A stretch of DNA of 37,590 nucleotides from Chitinispirillales bacterium. Its GTDB lineage: Bacteria > Fibrobacterota > Chitinivibrionia > Chitinivibrionales > Chitinispirillaceae. The position numbers and the translations under genes are program-made. Positions 24,264-32,345 of this stretch are shown piece by piece; position 1 is the first letter of the stretch; each line of letters opens with the position of its first letter. Below the pieces are notes generated by a model. It ran no database searches. It worked only from the letters and a program-made list of their open reading frames with translations, and was not told where the DNA came from. The stretch is taken from positions 1 to 37,590 of the forward strand of contig JAITCM010000030.1 in assembly GCA_031283085.1 (NCBI GenBank). The letters are read 5' to 3'.

Positions 24264-26096
24264 TCATTTAGCCGGTTGAAGGCCCCAAAGAATCTTCGTG
24301 CTCGCCCCGACCATCGGCAACAGCGGCGGCGCGTACGGGTTCGCGCTCGTCGGCCAGTTCGTCCAAGCCTTGCTGCTGAATTCATAAAACTGCTCAGGCA
24401 AGTAGCAGAGCGGAATCGACGGCTGATCTTTCATGAATATCCTGTTGAGCTCGCGGTACGCCACCGCCAAATCCTCTTCTTTCTCAAGCGTCGGAATCTT
24501 CTTGAGCAACTCGTCAACCTTGGGATTGTACCCCTTGTCCTTGGGGCTGTTGTAGCGGCCCTGGTTCTCGTTCATCTTGTTGTCGCCGCCCACAGGCACC
24601 CAGTTGCGGGACGACATGACTGACTCGAAGCGGTTCCACGGCAACGACGGCGTAACCGACGCGGCGGGCTTATGCATAATCAGGTCGAAGTTTCCGGAGG
24701 GCAGCGCCGGCCAGTAGAGACTGGCGTCAACGGGGCCTTCGCGGATGTCCATACCGGCGGCGCGGAAGCCTTTCTCCGCGATTTTGACCATCGCCTCCCA
24801 GTCCGACCACCCGGCCGGGACGGTGATGGACATGGTGGGCAATTTGTTTCCGGCCTTGTCGGTCATGTAGTCGAGCGAGCCGTCGGACTTGAAAACGGAC
24901 TTGTATCCGGCGGCGGCCAATATCTTCTTAGCGTTTTCGGGGTCGCAGGTAACGCCGAACTCTTTCGCGTCCTCCGCGTTAAAGTACTTGCCCTCCAGCC
25001 CCTGGTTCATGATTAAGCCGGGCTGCACATCGGGGGCGTAGCCGGAGACGGCCAGCTCCTTGATGTCGGCGTAGCTTATGGCGGCGGCCATGGCGCGGCG
25101 GAATTGCGGGTCGTTAAGCGGCGCCTTAGTCGTGTTTATTAACAGCATAGGCATAGCGCCGGGAACAAAGTAGGGGGCATCGTCGTACCAGGTGCTCACC
25201 CCGTCCTTCTTCTTCAGCCATATACGCGGCATAAACGTCTGCGAGGCGTCAATATCGCCCTTTTGCAACGCGATGGCGAAGTGGTCGTTATTCTTATATA
25301 TAGGATGGATGATGTACTCCGGGGCGGGGAGCTTGCCGCCGTAGAGAGCCTCGTTGCCCCAATAATCGCCACGGCGCCTGATTACTATCCTCTCGTTTGA
25401 GTAATGCTCAATATTGTAGGGGCCGGAGATGACCGGGTCCTTGTCGATTTTCAGCTTTTGAACGGCGCCCAGGTCGTTCCCGTTGTCGGCCAGCAACTTC
25501 TCAAACACGTGGGCCGGGACGATACGGATAGCTTGCAGGTGGTCGAGGATAACGAGCGGGTTGTTGCGCTTTGTCTTATCAACCATAAACGAGAGCCGCT
25601 CCACGCCCCCATCAATCGTTTCAACCTTGATACCGGAGATGAAGTCGATGGCAAAAGCTGTGGCCGCGCCCGGGAAACGCCGCCCCAGCTCAAAGACGAA
25701 CTTGACGTCCGCGGAGGTAACCGGTTGCCCGTCGCTCCACTTGGCATTGGGATTTAAGTCGACTACAACCTTATCGTTGTCGCGGGAAACAAGCGTCCCG
25801 AGCAGCGGCTCGAATTTTCCGTCTAACGAGTTGTATGAGAGAATCGTCTCGTACATGAGGTTGAACTTATCGTTGACCGGCCACGCCGCCTGCCAGCTCT
25901 CGGCGAGCGGGTTGAAGGTGTTTGGGTCGCCCCACTGCGAACCGGCCAAGTACAGCGTCTTGCCCCGCGCAAACCCGGACTCGGAACCGCCCCCCGCCGT
26001 CTCTCCGCCGCCGCTATCCTTTCCACCGCCGCAAGACACAAGACCCAAAAGCGCCGCGCCTACAACCAACCGTTTAAGAACCGTGACACACTTCAT
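24264..26096 (-). CDS. Extracellular solute-binding lipoprotein, family 5
   Basis: A 610-residue periplasmic binding protein and the first gene of the transport operon. A signal peptide with lipobox LVSC (Cys22) is followed by a Gly/Ser linker to about residue 45, and then a family 5 fold. The fold is shown by FEPLLGTLVS, the WSDGQPVTSADVKFVFE region and DPQFRRAMAAAI. Peptide-binding members are mostly 530-550 residues, and several cellobiose or oligosaccharide binders of this family are near 600, so sugar is plausible given the GH51 gene downstream. The start ATG has GGAAGAGG upstream. Peptide binding remains possible. Confidence 0.9.
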   Translation of the reverse strand: MKCVTVLKRLVVGAALLGLVSCGGGKDSGGGETAGGGSESGFARGKTLYLAGSQWGDPNTFNPLAESWQAAWPVNDKFNLMYETILSYNSLDGKFEPLLGTLVSRDNDKVVVDLNPNAKWSDGQPVTSADVKFVFELGRRFPGAATAFAIDFISGIKVETIDGGVERLSFMVDKTKRNNPLVILDHLQAIRIVPAHVFEKLLADNGNDLGAVQKLKIDKDPVISGPYNIEHYSNERIVIRRRGDYWGNEALYGGKLPAPEYIIHPIYKNNDHFAIALQKGDIDASQTFMPRIWLKKKDGVSTWYDDAPYFVPGAMPMLLINTTKAPLNDPQFRRAMAAAISYADIKELAVSGYAPDVQPGLIMNQGLEGKYFNAEDAKEFGVTCDPENAKKILAAAGYKSVFKSDGSLDYMTDKAGNKLPTMSITVPAGWSDWEAMVKIAEKGFRAAGMDIREGPVDASLYWPALPSGNFDLIMHKPAASVTPSLPWNRFESVMSSRNWVPVGGDNKMNENQGRYNSPKDKGYNPKVDELLKKIPTLEKEEDLAVAYRELNRIFMKDQPSIPLCYLPEQFYEFSSKAWTNWPTSANPYAPPLLPMVGASTKILWGLQPAK

Positions 26097-26234
26097 GCCG
26101 ACCTCTTCCGAATAAGGTTTATATTTTTTGTTATATCTCGCAAAATAAAAACAACTCCGTCAACTCTGACGATACATTTACGATACCTTAGTAATATATG
26201 TATTCGCAACATCAAAGACAAAAAAATCTTTTTT

Positions 26235-27206
26235 TTACGAACATATAACCCCCACTGCCTCCCGTACCCTCTTCAGCGTGGCCGACGCGACCTCTCTGGC
26301 CTTATCCGCCCCAAGCCTCCTGACCTCATTCACATAATCCAAGTTATCCGCGAGCTCCTTGCGCCGCCGCCTGAACGGCTCGAAATAGCCCCAAACCGCC
26401 TCAAACAGCTCCTTCTTCGCCTCGCCGTAACCGTACCCGCCGGCCCTGAAACGCTCGGCCATAGCCGCCGCCCTGCCCTCTTCGGCAAACAGCCTGTATA
26501 TAGAGTAGATAACGCTACTGTCCGGGTCTTTGGGCGCCTCCACGGGCGTGGGGTCGGTTACGATGCCCATTATCCGCTTGCGCACCGCCTTTTCGTCCCC
26601 GAATATCTCCACCGTATTGCCGTAGGACTTTGACATCTTCTGCCCGTCGACGCCCGGAATGACGGCGATGGCCTCGGCAATCTCCGGTTCCGGCAGCGTG
26701 AATACCTCGCCGTAAGCCGAGTTGAACTTTATCGCTATGTCGCGCGTGACCTCCACGTGCTGCTTCTGATCCTTGCCCACCGGCACGATGTTTGACCGGT
26801 AGAGCAGTATGTCGGCGGCCATCAGCACCGGGTAGGAGAACAGCCCGTGGTTAGCCGGAACGCCCTTGGCCTGGGCGTCCTTGTAGGCGTGGCAACGCTC
26901 AAGCAGCCCGACCGGCGTGACATTGCCGAGATACCACGTCAGCTCCGCGACCTCCGGGACATCGGATTGCAGCCAGAAGACGGAGCGTTGCGGGTCGATT
27001 CCAAGCGCCATCATATCAATCAGCGCGTTCAAGGTGTTCCGCGCCATCTGCGGGCCGTCGAAGAGCGTGGTGAGGCTGTGCAAATTGGCGACAAAGCAGA
27101 ACAATTGCCCGCGTTCCTGGGACTCCACCATAGGGCGAATCATACCTAGATAGTTGCCTATGTGGAGGGTGCCGGAGGGCTTGATGCCGGATAGTATGCG
27201 CAACAT
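26235..27206 (-). CDS. trpS: Tryptophanyl-tRNA synthetase
   Basis: A 323-residue class I aminoacyl-tRNA synthetase that charges tRNA-Trp. The HIGH motif reads HIGN (15-18) and the KMSKS motif is perfect (190-194). PVGKDQKQHVEVTRDIA is the usual substrate-site block. The length is normal. It is transcribed separately from pal, with a terminator between them; 138 bases separate its stop from the binding-protein gene. Confidence 0.96.
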   Translation of the reverse strand: MLRILSGIKPSGTLHIGNYLGMIRPMVESQERGQLFCFVANLHSLTTLFDGPQMARNTLNALIDMMALGIDPQRSVFWLQSDVPEVAELTWYLGNVTPVGLLERCHAYKDAQAKGVPANHGLFSYPVLMAADILLYRSNIVPVGKDQKQHVEVTRDIAIKFNSAYGEVFTLPEPEIAEAIAVIPGVDGQKMSKSYGNTVEIFGDEKAVRKRIMGIVTDPTPVEAPKDPDSSVIYSIYRLFAEEGRAAAMAERFRAGGYGYGEAKKELFEAVWGYFEPFRRRRKELADNLDYVNEVRRLGADKAREVASATLKRVREAVGVICS

Positions 27207-27259
27207 TTTTTGTTACTCTTTCGATATGTTTACGGTTTTGGAACGTTAAATGTGTACAG

Positions 27260-27293
27260 AAAAACGGACGGCCCCCGCAAGGGGTCCGTCCGT
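27260..27293 (-). terminator. Intrinsic terminator of pal
   Basis: On the minus strand, ACGGACGG pairs with CCGTCCGT across an inner CCCC/GGGG stem and a 4-base loop (27264-27293), with one inner mismatch. It is followed directly by a run of T (27260-27264). It lies 31 bases after the pal stop and before trpS. Confidence 0.88.
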
Positions 27294-27324
27294 CTATTAA
27301 TCAACCGCATAGCCGCGGCGACCC

Positions 27325-27867
27325 CTACAGCGACAGGATTCTCCACTCGACGCGCCTGTTTTTGGAGTGGCACTCGTCGTTGCCGGCGCAGTTCGGGTTG
27401 GCGGGGCGCTCCTTGCCGTACGAGGTTATCTGCACCCGGTCGGCGCTTATGCCATAGGAGACGAGATAGTCGCGAACAGCGCGGGCCCTCGACTCGCCCA
27501 AGCCCATATTGTACGCGGAAGTGCCGCGTTCGTCGGCGTGGCCCTCGGCCATCACCCGTACGCTCGGATACTCGCGCAAAACGCTTCCGGCTCTGCCCAG
27601 CGCGTTAATCGCCTCAGGCCTGAGCTCCGACTTGTCGTAGTCGAAGTAGATCGTCGACAGCGCGCTGCGCACGATACCCTCCACGTCCACCACCGGCGGG
27701 GGCGGCGGGGGGGGCGGCGGGGGGGGCGGGGGCGGAGGCTCCATCACCGGCGGGGGCGGCGGAGGCGGAGGGGGGGTCTCGGGCGCCACAACCTGCTTCT
27801 TCACGCAACCTGACACCAACGCGAGCGTCAGGGCAAGAACTGCCAATCTCTTTAATGATTTGTTCAC
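27325..27867 (-). CDS. pal: Peptidoglycan-associated lipoprotein Pal (OmpA family)
   Basis: A 180-residue outer-membrane lipoprotein that ties the outer membrane to peptidoglycan. It has a signal peptide with lipobox VSGC (Cys21), a linker (about 31-58) that is almost pure proline, and an OmpA domain (about 65-178). The OmpA domain has IYFDYDKSELRPEA, the peptidoglycan-binding GHADERGTSAYN, and the closing NRRVEW. The start is GTG, with GGAGG 6 bases upstream. The poly-proline part comes from a very C/G-rich stretch that can slip in replication. No tolA or tolB is adjacent. It has its own terminator, so it is a single-gene unit. Confidence 0.93.
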   Translation of the reverse strand: MNKSLKRLAVLALTLALVSGCVKKQVVAPETPPPPPPPPPVMEPPPPPPPPPPPPPPPVVDVEGIVRSALSTIYFDYDKSELRPEAINALGRAGSVLREYPSVRVMAEGHADERGTSAYNMGLGESRARAVRDYLVSYGISADRVQITSYGKERPANPNCAGNDECHSKNRRVEWRILSL

Positions 27868-27975
27868 AAAAAACCTCCGGATTGAATTTATAGTTTGTGT
27901 TTATTGACTGGAAAATTACACAAAAAGCAACCCCGGCGGCGCACAAAAACATACCACACCGTCATTATAAATATA

Positions 27976-29073
27976 TTATTCGGGAAGCCAATGCGCAAAT
28001 TTTTCTTTAAGAACCTGACGGACGGCTTCCTCACCCACCGTGTAAGCGGCCTCCGCCTCACCCGGAGCGACCGGCATTACGAAGCGCAACCGTCCCGATT
28101 CCGCCTTCTTATCGGTAGCCATAGCGGCGTATATTTCGTCGACCCACGGCGCCGACGGCAACGGCGGCAGCGGCATCCCTTGAAGGATTTCATCGAAATC
28201 GCCCCAATACTTTCGCGGTAACGCCCCGGTATCCTTAGCAAGCGCCGCCGCGCACGCAATCCCCCACAAGACGGCCTCGCCGTGCAACAGCCCCTCAAAG
28301 CCGTAGAACCGCTCCAGCGCGTGGGCAAAGGTGTGGCCGAAGTTCAGAAGCGCCCGCGCGCCCGCCTCCCGCTCGTCCCGAACGACGATGTCGGCCTTTA
28401 TACGGACACACCGCTCAATGCACTCCAACAGCAAGTCGGAACCGCCTTCCAAAACCGCTTCCCTGTTGCACTCCATAAAATCAAACATGGCGCGCCCGCC
28501 CAAAAAAGCGTACTTGAACGCCTCCGCGTAACCAGCCACGAACTGCCGACGCGGCAGCGTCTCCAAAAAATTAACATCCGCCCAAACCGCCGAGGGCTGG
28601 TGAAACGCCCCAATCAGGTTCTTGCCGAGCGGGTGGTCAACCGCCGTCTTGCCGCCTACGCTCGAATCGACCATAGCCAAAAGCGTGGTCGGAAGCTGCA
28701 CATATTCTATCCCGCGCATAAAACAAGCCGCCGCGAAACCCGCGATGTCGCCCACAACGCCGCCGCCGAAGGCGATAAGCAGGCTCTTACGGTCAAGACC
28801 GAAGGTTATAAGCGCGTCAATGATGCCGTTCCACGTCTCGACGGTCTTGTATTTTTCGCCGTCGGGTATTGTATGGACAGCGCAATTCAGTTCGGTTTTG
28901 AGGACGTCTATATACGATGAATATATCCCGGCGACGGTAATGTTTGTGACCAAAGCGCATCGACGGCCTTTGAAACGCTCCCTGACGTACGAGGGGAACT
29001 CGGAGGCAATACCGCTGCCTATAAACACGGGGTAGGCGTGGGGGCCTAGACTTACGGTTATTGTAGGTTGCAT
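27976..29073 (-). CDS. aroB: 3-dehydroquinate synthase
   Basis: A 365-residue cytoplasmic enzyme that makes 3-dehydroquinate, the second step of the shikimate pathway. The NAD-binding block FGGGVVGDIAGFAAA and the PTTLLAMVDSSVGGKTAVD motif are intact, and so are the metal ligands in EAFKYAFL (Glu), NFGHTFAHALE and HGEAV (His). The length is normal. GGGAG lies about 10 bases before the ATG. It is preceded by a small remnant gene and followed by pal. Confidence 0.96.
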   Translation of the reverse strand: MQPTITVSLGPHAYPVFIGSGIASEFPSYVRERFKGRRCALVTNITVAGIYSSYIDVLKTELNCAVHTIPDGEKYKTVETWNGIIDALITFGLDRKSLLIAFGGGVVGDIAGFAAACFMRGIEYVQLPTTLLAMVDSSVGGKTAVDHPLGKNLIGAFHQPSAVWADVNFLETLPRRQFVAGYAEAFKYAFLGGRAMFDFMECNREAVLEGGSDLLLECIERCVRIKADIVVRDEREAGARALLNFGHTFAHALERFYGFEGLLHGEAVLWGIACAAALAKDTGALPRKYWGDFDEILQGMPLPPLPSAPWVDEIYAAMATDKKAESGRLRFVMPVAPGEAEAAYTVGEEAVRQVLKEKFAHWLPE

Positions 29074-29146
29074 TTTATTTAACTCCCTGTTCAGAAAAAC
29101 GACATCGGCTTTTGTCGCTATATCCTATCGCTATACGGCATGGATT

Positions 29147-29440
29147 TTATGTAAGGACGCCCGCTATGAATATGGGCTTGTGCTTCTCCCTAACGGCGAT
29201 TTTACGTAAACAATCGTGCATTTCTATGGCCGTTGCGCGTATCTTGTCGATGGAATAGTCTTTTTGAAGATTTTCGCCATTAAAGAGTTTAATATAGTTT
29301 TTCGGCTCTAATATAATGTCTTTTGCCTTTTTCAGCAATTCCGCGTCATAGACCGTCAATACAAACCCCCAGCCGTTGTCGCCAACGGCGCATCTCATTT
29401 CGCGGAGCGTCAGGCTTTCCGTATATTGTTCAACAGCCAT
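29147..29440 (-). pseudogene. 97-residue ORF resembling the N-terminus of an N6-adenine methyltransferase
   Basis: I cannot assign this small protein firmly. Its C-terminal half (YSIDKIRATAIEMHDCLRKI, then EKHKPIFIAGVL) resembles the helical N-terminal part of type I/II N6-adenine DNA methyltransferases, where a KPLLVSGILLAL-like strand follows. Here the frame ends right after that point, before any SAM-binding or NPPF motif. This would make it a truncated remnant of a restriction-modification gene. It is AT-richer than aroB and lolD on each side. The ATG at 29440 has AAAGGG upstream; a GTG at 29461 is an alternative. It could also be a real small protein. Confidence 0.45.
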
Positions 29441-29488
29441 TCGGAACCGCCCTTTCCACACAAAAAAATAATTCCCGCAGACAACGCA

Positions 29489-30196
29489 CTACCACTCCTC
29501 CGCCACTGTCGTCGGTTTATCAGTGCTGACGATGCTCCCGTCATCAAGGTACAGCACTCTGTTCATCCCCAAGCTCAACCGACTGTTGTGCGTGGCTATC
29601 AGGAAAGTTTGGTTTAGCTCTTTGTTCGCTTTCTCAAATAACTCCAAGAGGCGCTCGCCGTTTACTCTGTCTAAATTTCCTGTCGGCTCATCGGCCAAAA
29701 CCAACGCCGGTTCGTTGAACATCGCCCGCGCCAACGCCACCCGCTGGCGCTCGCCGCCGGAGAGTTCCGTGGGGTAGTGGTGGAAGCGCTTCGAAAGGCC
29801 GAAGATATTCAGTAACTCGGAAGCGCGCGTCATACACTCCTGCCTGATCTTGCCCATTATCAGCCCCGGTATCAGCACGTTCTCCACGGCGGTGAAATCC
29901 GGCAGCAGGTGGTGGAATTGGAACACGAAGCCGATGTGCTTATTCCGATATTGCGCCAACTCATTGGCGCTCAGTTTGTCCAGCTCCTTGCCGCCGACCG
30001 CGACCGTCCCGCCGTCGCATTTGTCAAGCCCGCCGAGTATCTGCAGCAACGTCGTCTTCCCCGCCCCGGACGCGCCCACAAGCGCAACCATCTCTCCGGC
30101 TTGCACGGAAAAGGTCGTGTCCTTGAGAACGTCAAAAGCCCCGGCGTCGTCCTTGAATCGTTTGCGGACGTTTTTTACGTCAACCATCAGTTCCAT
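29489..30196 (-). CDS. lolD: Lipoprotein-release ATPase LolD
   Basis: A 235-residue ABC ATPase that drives release of lipoproteins from the inner membrane to LolA. Walker A is GASGAGKTT, the signature is LSGGERQR, Walker B is LVLADEPTGNLD, and the switch His is in IATHN. FQFHHLLPDFTAVENV is typical of the LolD/MacB group. The start at 30196 has GAGG 5 bases upstream; an ATG three codons later is possible. It lies 900 bases from its membrane partner because a two-gene cassette sits between them. Confidence 0.92.
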   Translation of the reverse strand: MELMVDVKNVRKRFKDDAGAFDVLKDTTFSVQAGEMVALVGASGAGKTTLLQILGGLDKCDGGTVAVGGKELDKLSANELAQYRNKHIGFVFQFHHLLPDFTAVENVLIPGLIMGKIRQECMTRASELLNIFGLSKRFHHYPTELSGGERQRVALARAMFNEPALVLADEPTGNLDRVNGERLLELFEKANKELNQTFLIATHNSRLSLGMNRVLYLDDGSIVSTDKPTTVAEEW

Positions 30197-30252
30197 ATAT
30201 CCTCGCGTCCTTTATTTGCTGGTATCAACGATTATTTTCGTATTTAAGCCTA

Positions 30253-30795
30253 TCAATATATAAGATTTCTATTGTGCTGCTCTATCAGGAACAGAACATT
30301 AGACAGCGATAACACCGATAGCCTGTTTCTTTTGCGGTCATAATGCAATCCCAATGCCCAATTGTCGATATAAGGCTCATCATCGCATTCGCACTTCGGA
30401 AATTTAAACCCGCCATTCCTCTCTATGAGGTTTATCAGGCTCATGTCATTATGGTCTTTGCAGTCTTCACGAATAAAAATCTTTAGGATGTGTAACCCCA
30501 TTGATATGGCAACGCGCTCCAATCCAATGGACGCTTCCGTTTTGGTTTGGAAATTCTCTAAAAACGCTATCATAAATGACGATACGCATTTATGCCTGTC
30601 CAACGGGTCATTTGGATTTCTCATATAAGTATGCTTAACATCGTTTCTTACCGCGATGTAAGCGTTGCATATATCACGCTTGCAATCTTTTAGCTTTCGG
30701 CAAAAAACAATTGCGTCGCTTTTATTCGGAAATCTATTCGCTATTTCTCGTAAAGCGATATCAAATATAGCGTTAAAGTTGCGTTCTGCAGGCAT
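30253..30795 (-). CDS. Conserved hypothetical, possible HEPN-type toxin of a two-gene cassette
   Basis: A 180-residue, mostly helical protein. It contains RNDVKH (50-55), which fits the R-x4-H pattern of HEPN ribonucleases, and LDRHK (65-69), a second charged motif. The end has NWALGLHY and SLSNVLFLIEQHNR. I have a memory of similar unnamed proteins in gut bacteria, with no known function. The start is the ATG at 30795, one base after the stop of the small upstream gene, with GGAAG upstream; longer readings run over that gene. Base composition is AT-richer than lolC and lysS, as expected for an acquired cassette. The HEPN call is a motif match only. Confidence 0.55.
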   Translation of the reverse strand: MPAERNFNAIFDIALREIANRFPNKSDAIVFCRKLKDCKRDICNAYIAVRNDVKHTYMRNPNDPLDRHKCVSSFMIAFLENFQTKTEASIGLERVAISMGLHILKIFIREDCKDHNDMSLINLIERNGGFKFPKCECDDEPYIDNWALGLHYDRKRNRLSVLSLSNVLFLIEQHNRNLIY

Positions 30796-30796
30796 A

Positions 30797-30976
30797 TTAC
30801 TTCCACCATGACGTATCTGCAATAGCGTCGAACAGGATATCTTCATTCGGTAGCGTGTATTTTTCTCCGCGCTTCTCGGCCTCAATGATACTCTCCACTG
30901 CCTTATCAAGAGAAACATCGCCGTTCTTAAACTTCATCGTGGCGGCAACAGTCGATTTTGCCGTATTACCTTGCAT
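30797..30976 (-). CDS. 59-residue protein, candidate antitoxin upstream of the HEPN-like gene
   Basis: A small gene of 60 codons that I found by reading the minus strand. ATG at 30976 has AAGGGG 6 bases upstream, a strong ribosome site. The protein begins MQGNTAKSTVAATMKFKNGD, has a helical middle rich in Glu and Lys, and ends in DTSWWK. Its TAA stop lies one base before the next start, so the pair is translationally coupled in the usual antitoxin-first order. No DNA-binding domain is obvious. A role as an antitoxin is inferred from size, order and spacing only. Confidence 0.6.
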   Translation of the reverse strand: MQGNTAKSTVAATMKFKNGDVSLDKAVESIIEAEKRGEKYTLPNEDILFDAIADTSWWK

Positions 30977-31097
30977 TTTTGACCCCTTTTTTGCGTTTTA
31001 ACACCATACACCCCATAGCGCAATATAATATTTTCCACCCAAACAGTGTTATCGTTTATTTCTTAAACGTATATTCATATTCCCAGTCTCCACCACA

Positions 31098-32345
31098 CTA
31101 CTCATACCGTATAGACTCCGCCGGCAGAAGCGACGCCGCCGCCCTTGCCGGATATATAGTCGCAACCCAGCAGATTAGGTTCGCGACTATATAGATAATC
31201 CCGACATCCAAGACGCTTACTTCCATAGGCAGGGTGTTGACAAAATATAACTCGCCGGGTATGGGAATGAAGCGCCACCTCTCCTGCAACAGGCCAAGCG
31301 CCGCGCCGAAGGCCACGCCTATCGTCGACCCGATGAAGCCCACCACTATGCCGTTTAACATGAAGACGCGCAACACCGCCCCGGCCGTCGCGCCCATACT
31401 CATCAGTATCCCTATCTCCCTGCGCTTCTCCAATATCATCATTATAAGCGATGATATTATGTTGAACGCGGCCACTACCATGATGAGCGATATTACCACA
31501 AAGATAATCAGGCGTTCCAGCTTCATCCACTGAAAGAGCGAGCGGTTCTGCGACTGCCAATCTTGCACGCGGTAGGGATAGCCGCCAAGATACTGCTTCA
31601 CCGACTCGCCTATTTTGTCGGCCTTGAAGAGGTCGGTCGTGCGTATCTGTATCCCCTCCACGCCTATCATGTTGAGCAGGTTTTGCGCCGACGCGAGCGA
31701 TATGTAGACGAAATTCAGGTCGTACTCGTACATCCCCGTCTCAAAGACCCCGGCCACGGTGAAGCGCCCCATCTTGGGCGTCAACTCCTCCTGCCCCTCG
31801 TCGGCGGGCAGACAGTAGACCACCACCTCCGCCCCCTCGCGGACAGTCATCTTGTCGGAGAGCCCCTTGCCGATAAGGATACTCGGAAGCCGCCGCCCGC
31901 GATTCGACGTGATAGTGTCGCTCAAGTCAAAGCCGCCCATGACCATCGATTTGTGTATATCGGTAACGGTCGCCTCGTACTTCGGGTCAACACCGTTTAT
32001 CACCACCCCCTCTTGAAACTGCTGATACTCGACGCCGCCTTTGCCGGTGATATACGGCGCGGCGCCCACGACATCGGGATGCTTCAAAATCGTCTCGCGA
32101 AGAGACTCATAGTCGTTCATCTGGTATATGTGGTAGCGCGATACCTTGGCGTGAGCGAGCGTCCCGACGATGCGGTCACGCACCTCTTTCTCGAATCCGT
32201 TGGCGATGGAGAGCGCGACGACGAGCACAAACGAGCCGAGACACACGCCGGCGGCGGAGATGTAGGTAATCCACGAGACAAAGCCGATTTTGCGCTTGCC
32301 GCGGAGGTAGCGCAACGCCACAAAAAGTTCCATTTTTCCGTTCAT
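31098..32345 (-). CDS. lolC: Lipoprotein-release permease LolC/LolE
   Basis: A 415-residue inner-membrane protein of the FtsX/MacB type that extracts lipoproteins with LolD. It has an N-terminal transmembrane segment (about 22-45), a large periplasmic domain (about 50-270), and three C-terminal transmembrane segments (about 275-400). The LEKRREIGILMSMGAT motif couples to the ATPase, and PARAAASLLPAESIRYE is the usual end. Only one LolC/E gene is present, so it may form a homodimer, as in species with a single LolF-type gene. Its ATG overlaps the lysS stop (ATGA). Confidence 0.92.
   Translation of the reverse strand: MNGKMELFVALRYLRGKRKIGFVSWITYISAAGVCLGSFVLVVALSIANGFEKEVRDRIVGTLAHAKVSRYHIYQMNDYESLRETILKHPDVVGAAPYITGKGGVEYQQFQEGVVINGVDPKYEATVTDIHKSMVMGGFDLSDTITSNRGRRLPSILIGKGLSDKMTVREGAEVVVYCLPADEGQEELTPKMGRFTVAGVFETGMYEYDLNFVYISLASAQNLLNMIGVEGIQIRTTDLFKADKIGESVKQYLGGYPYRVQDWQSQNRSLFQWMKLERLIIFVVISLIMVVAAFNIISSLIMMILEKRREIGILMSMGATAGAVLRVFMLNGIVVGFIGSTIGVAFGAALGLLQERWRFIPIPGELYFVNTLPMEVSVLDVGIIYIVANLICWVATIYPARAAASLLPAESIRYE

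Noticed and set aside
26097-26234. A clear promoter for the solute-binding-protein operon
   Set aside because: The spacer is AT-rich and contains a TTGACG and a TATAAC on the minus strand, but their spacing (22) is wrong, so no box pair can be chosen.
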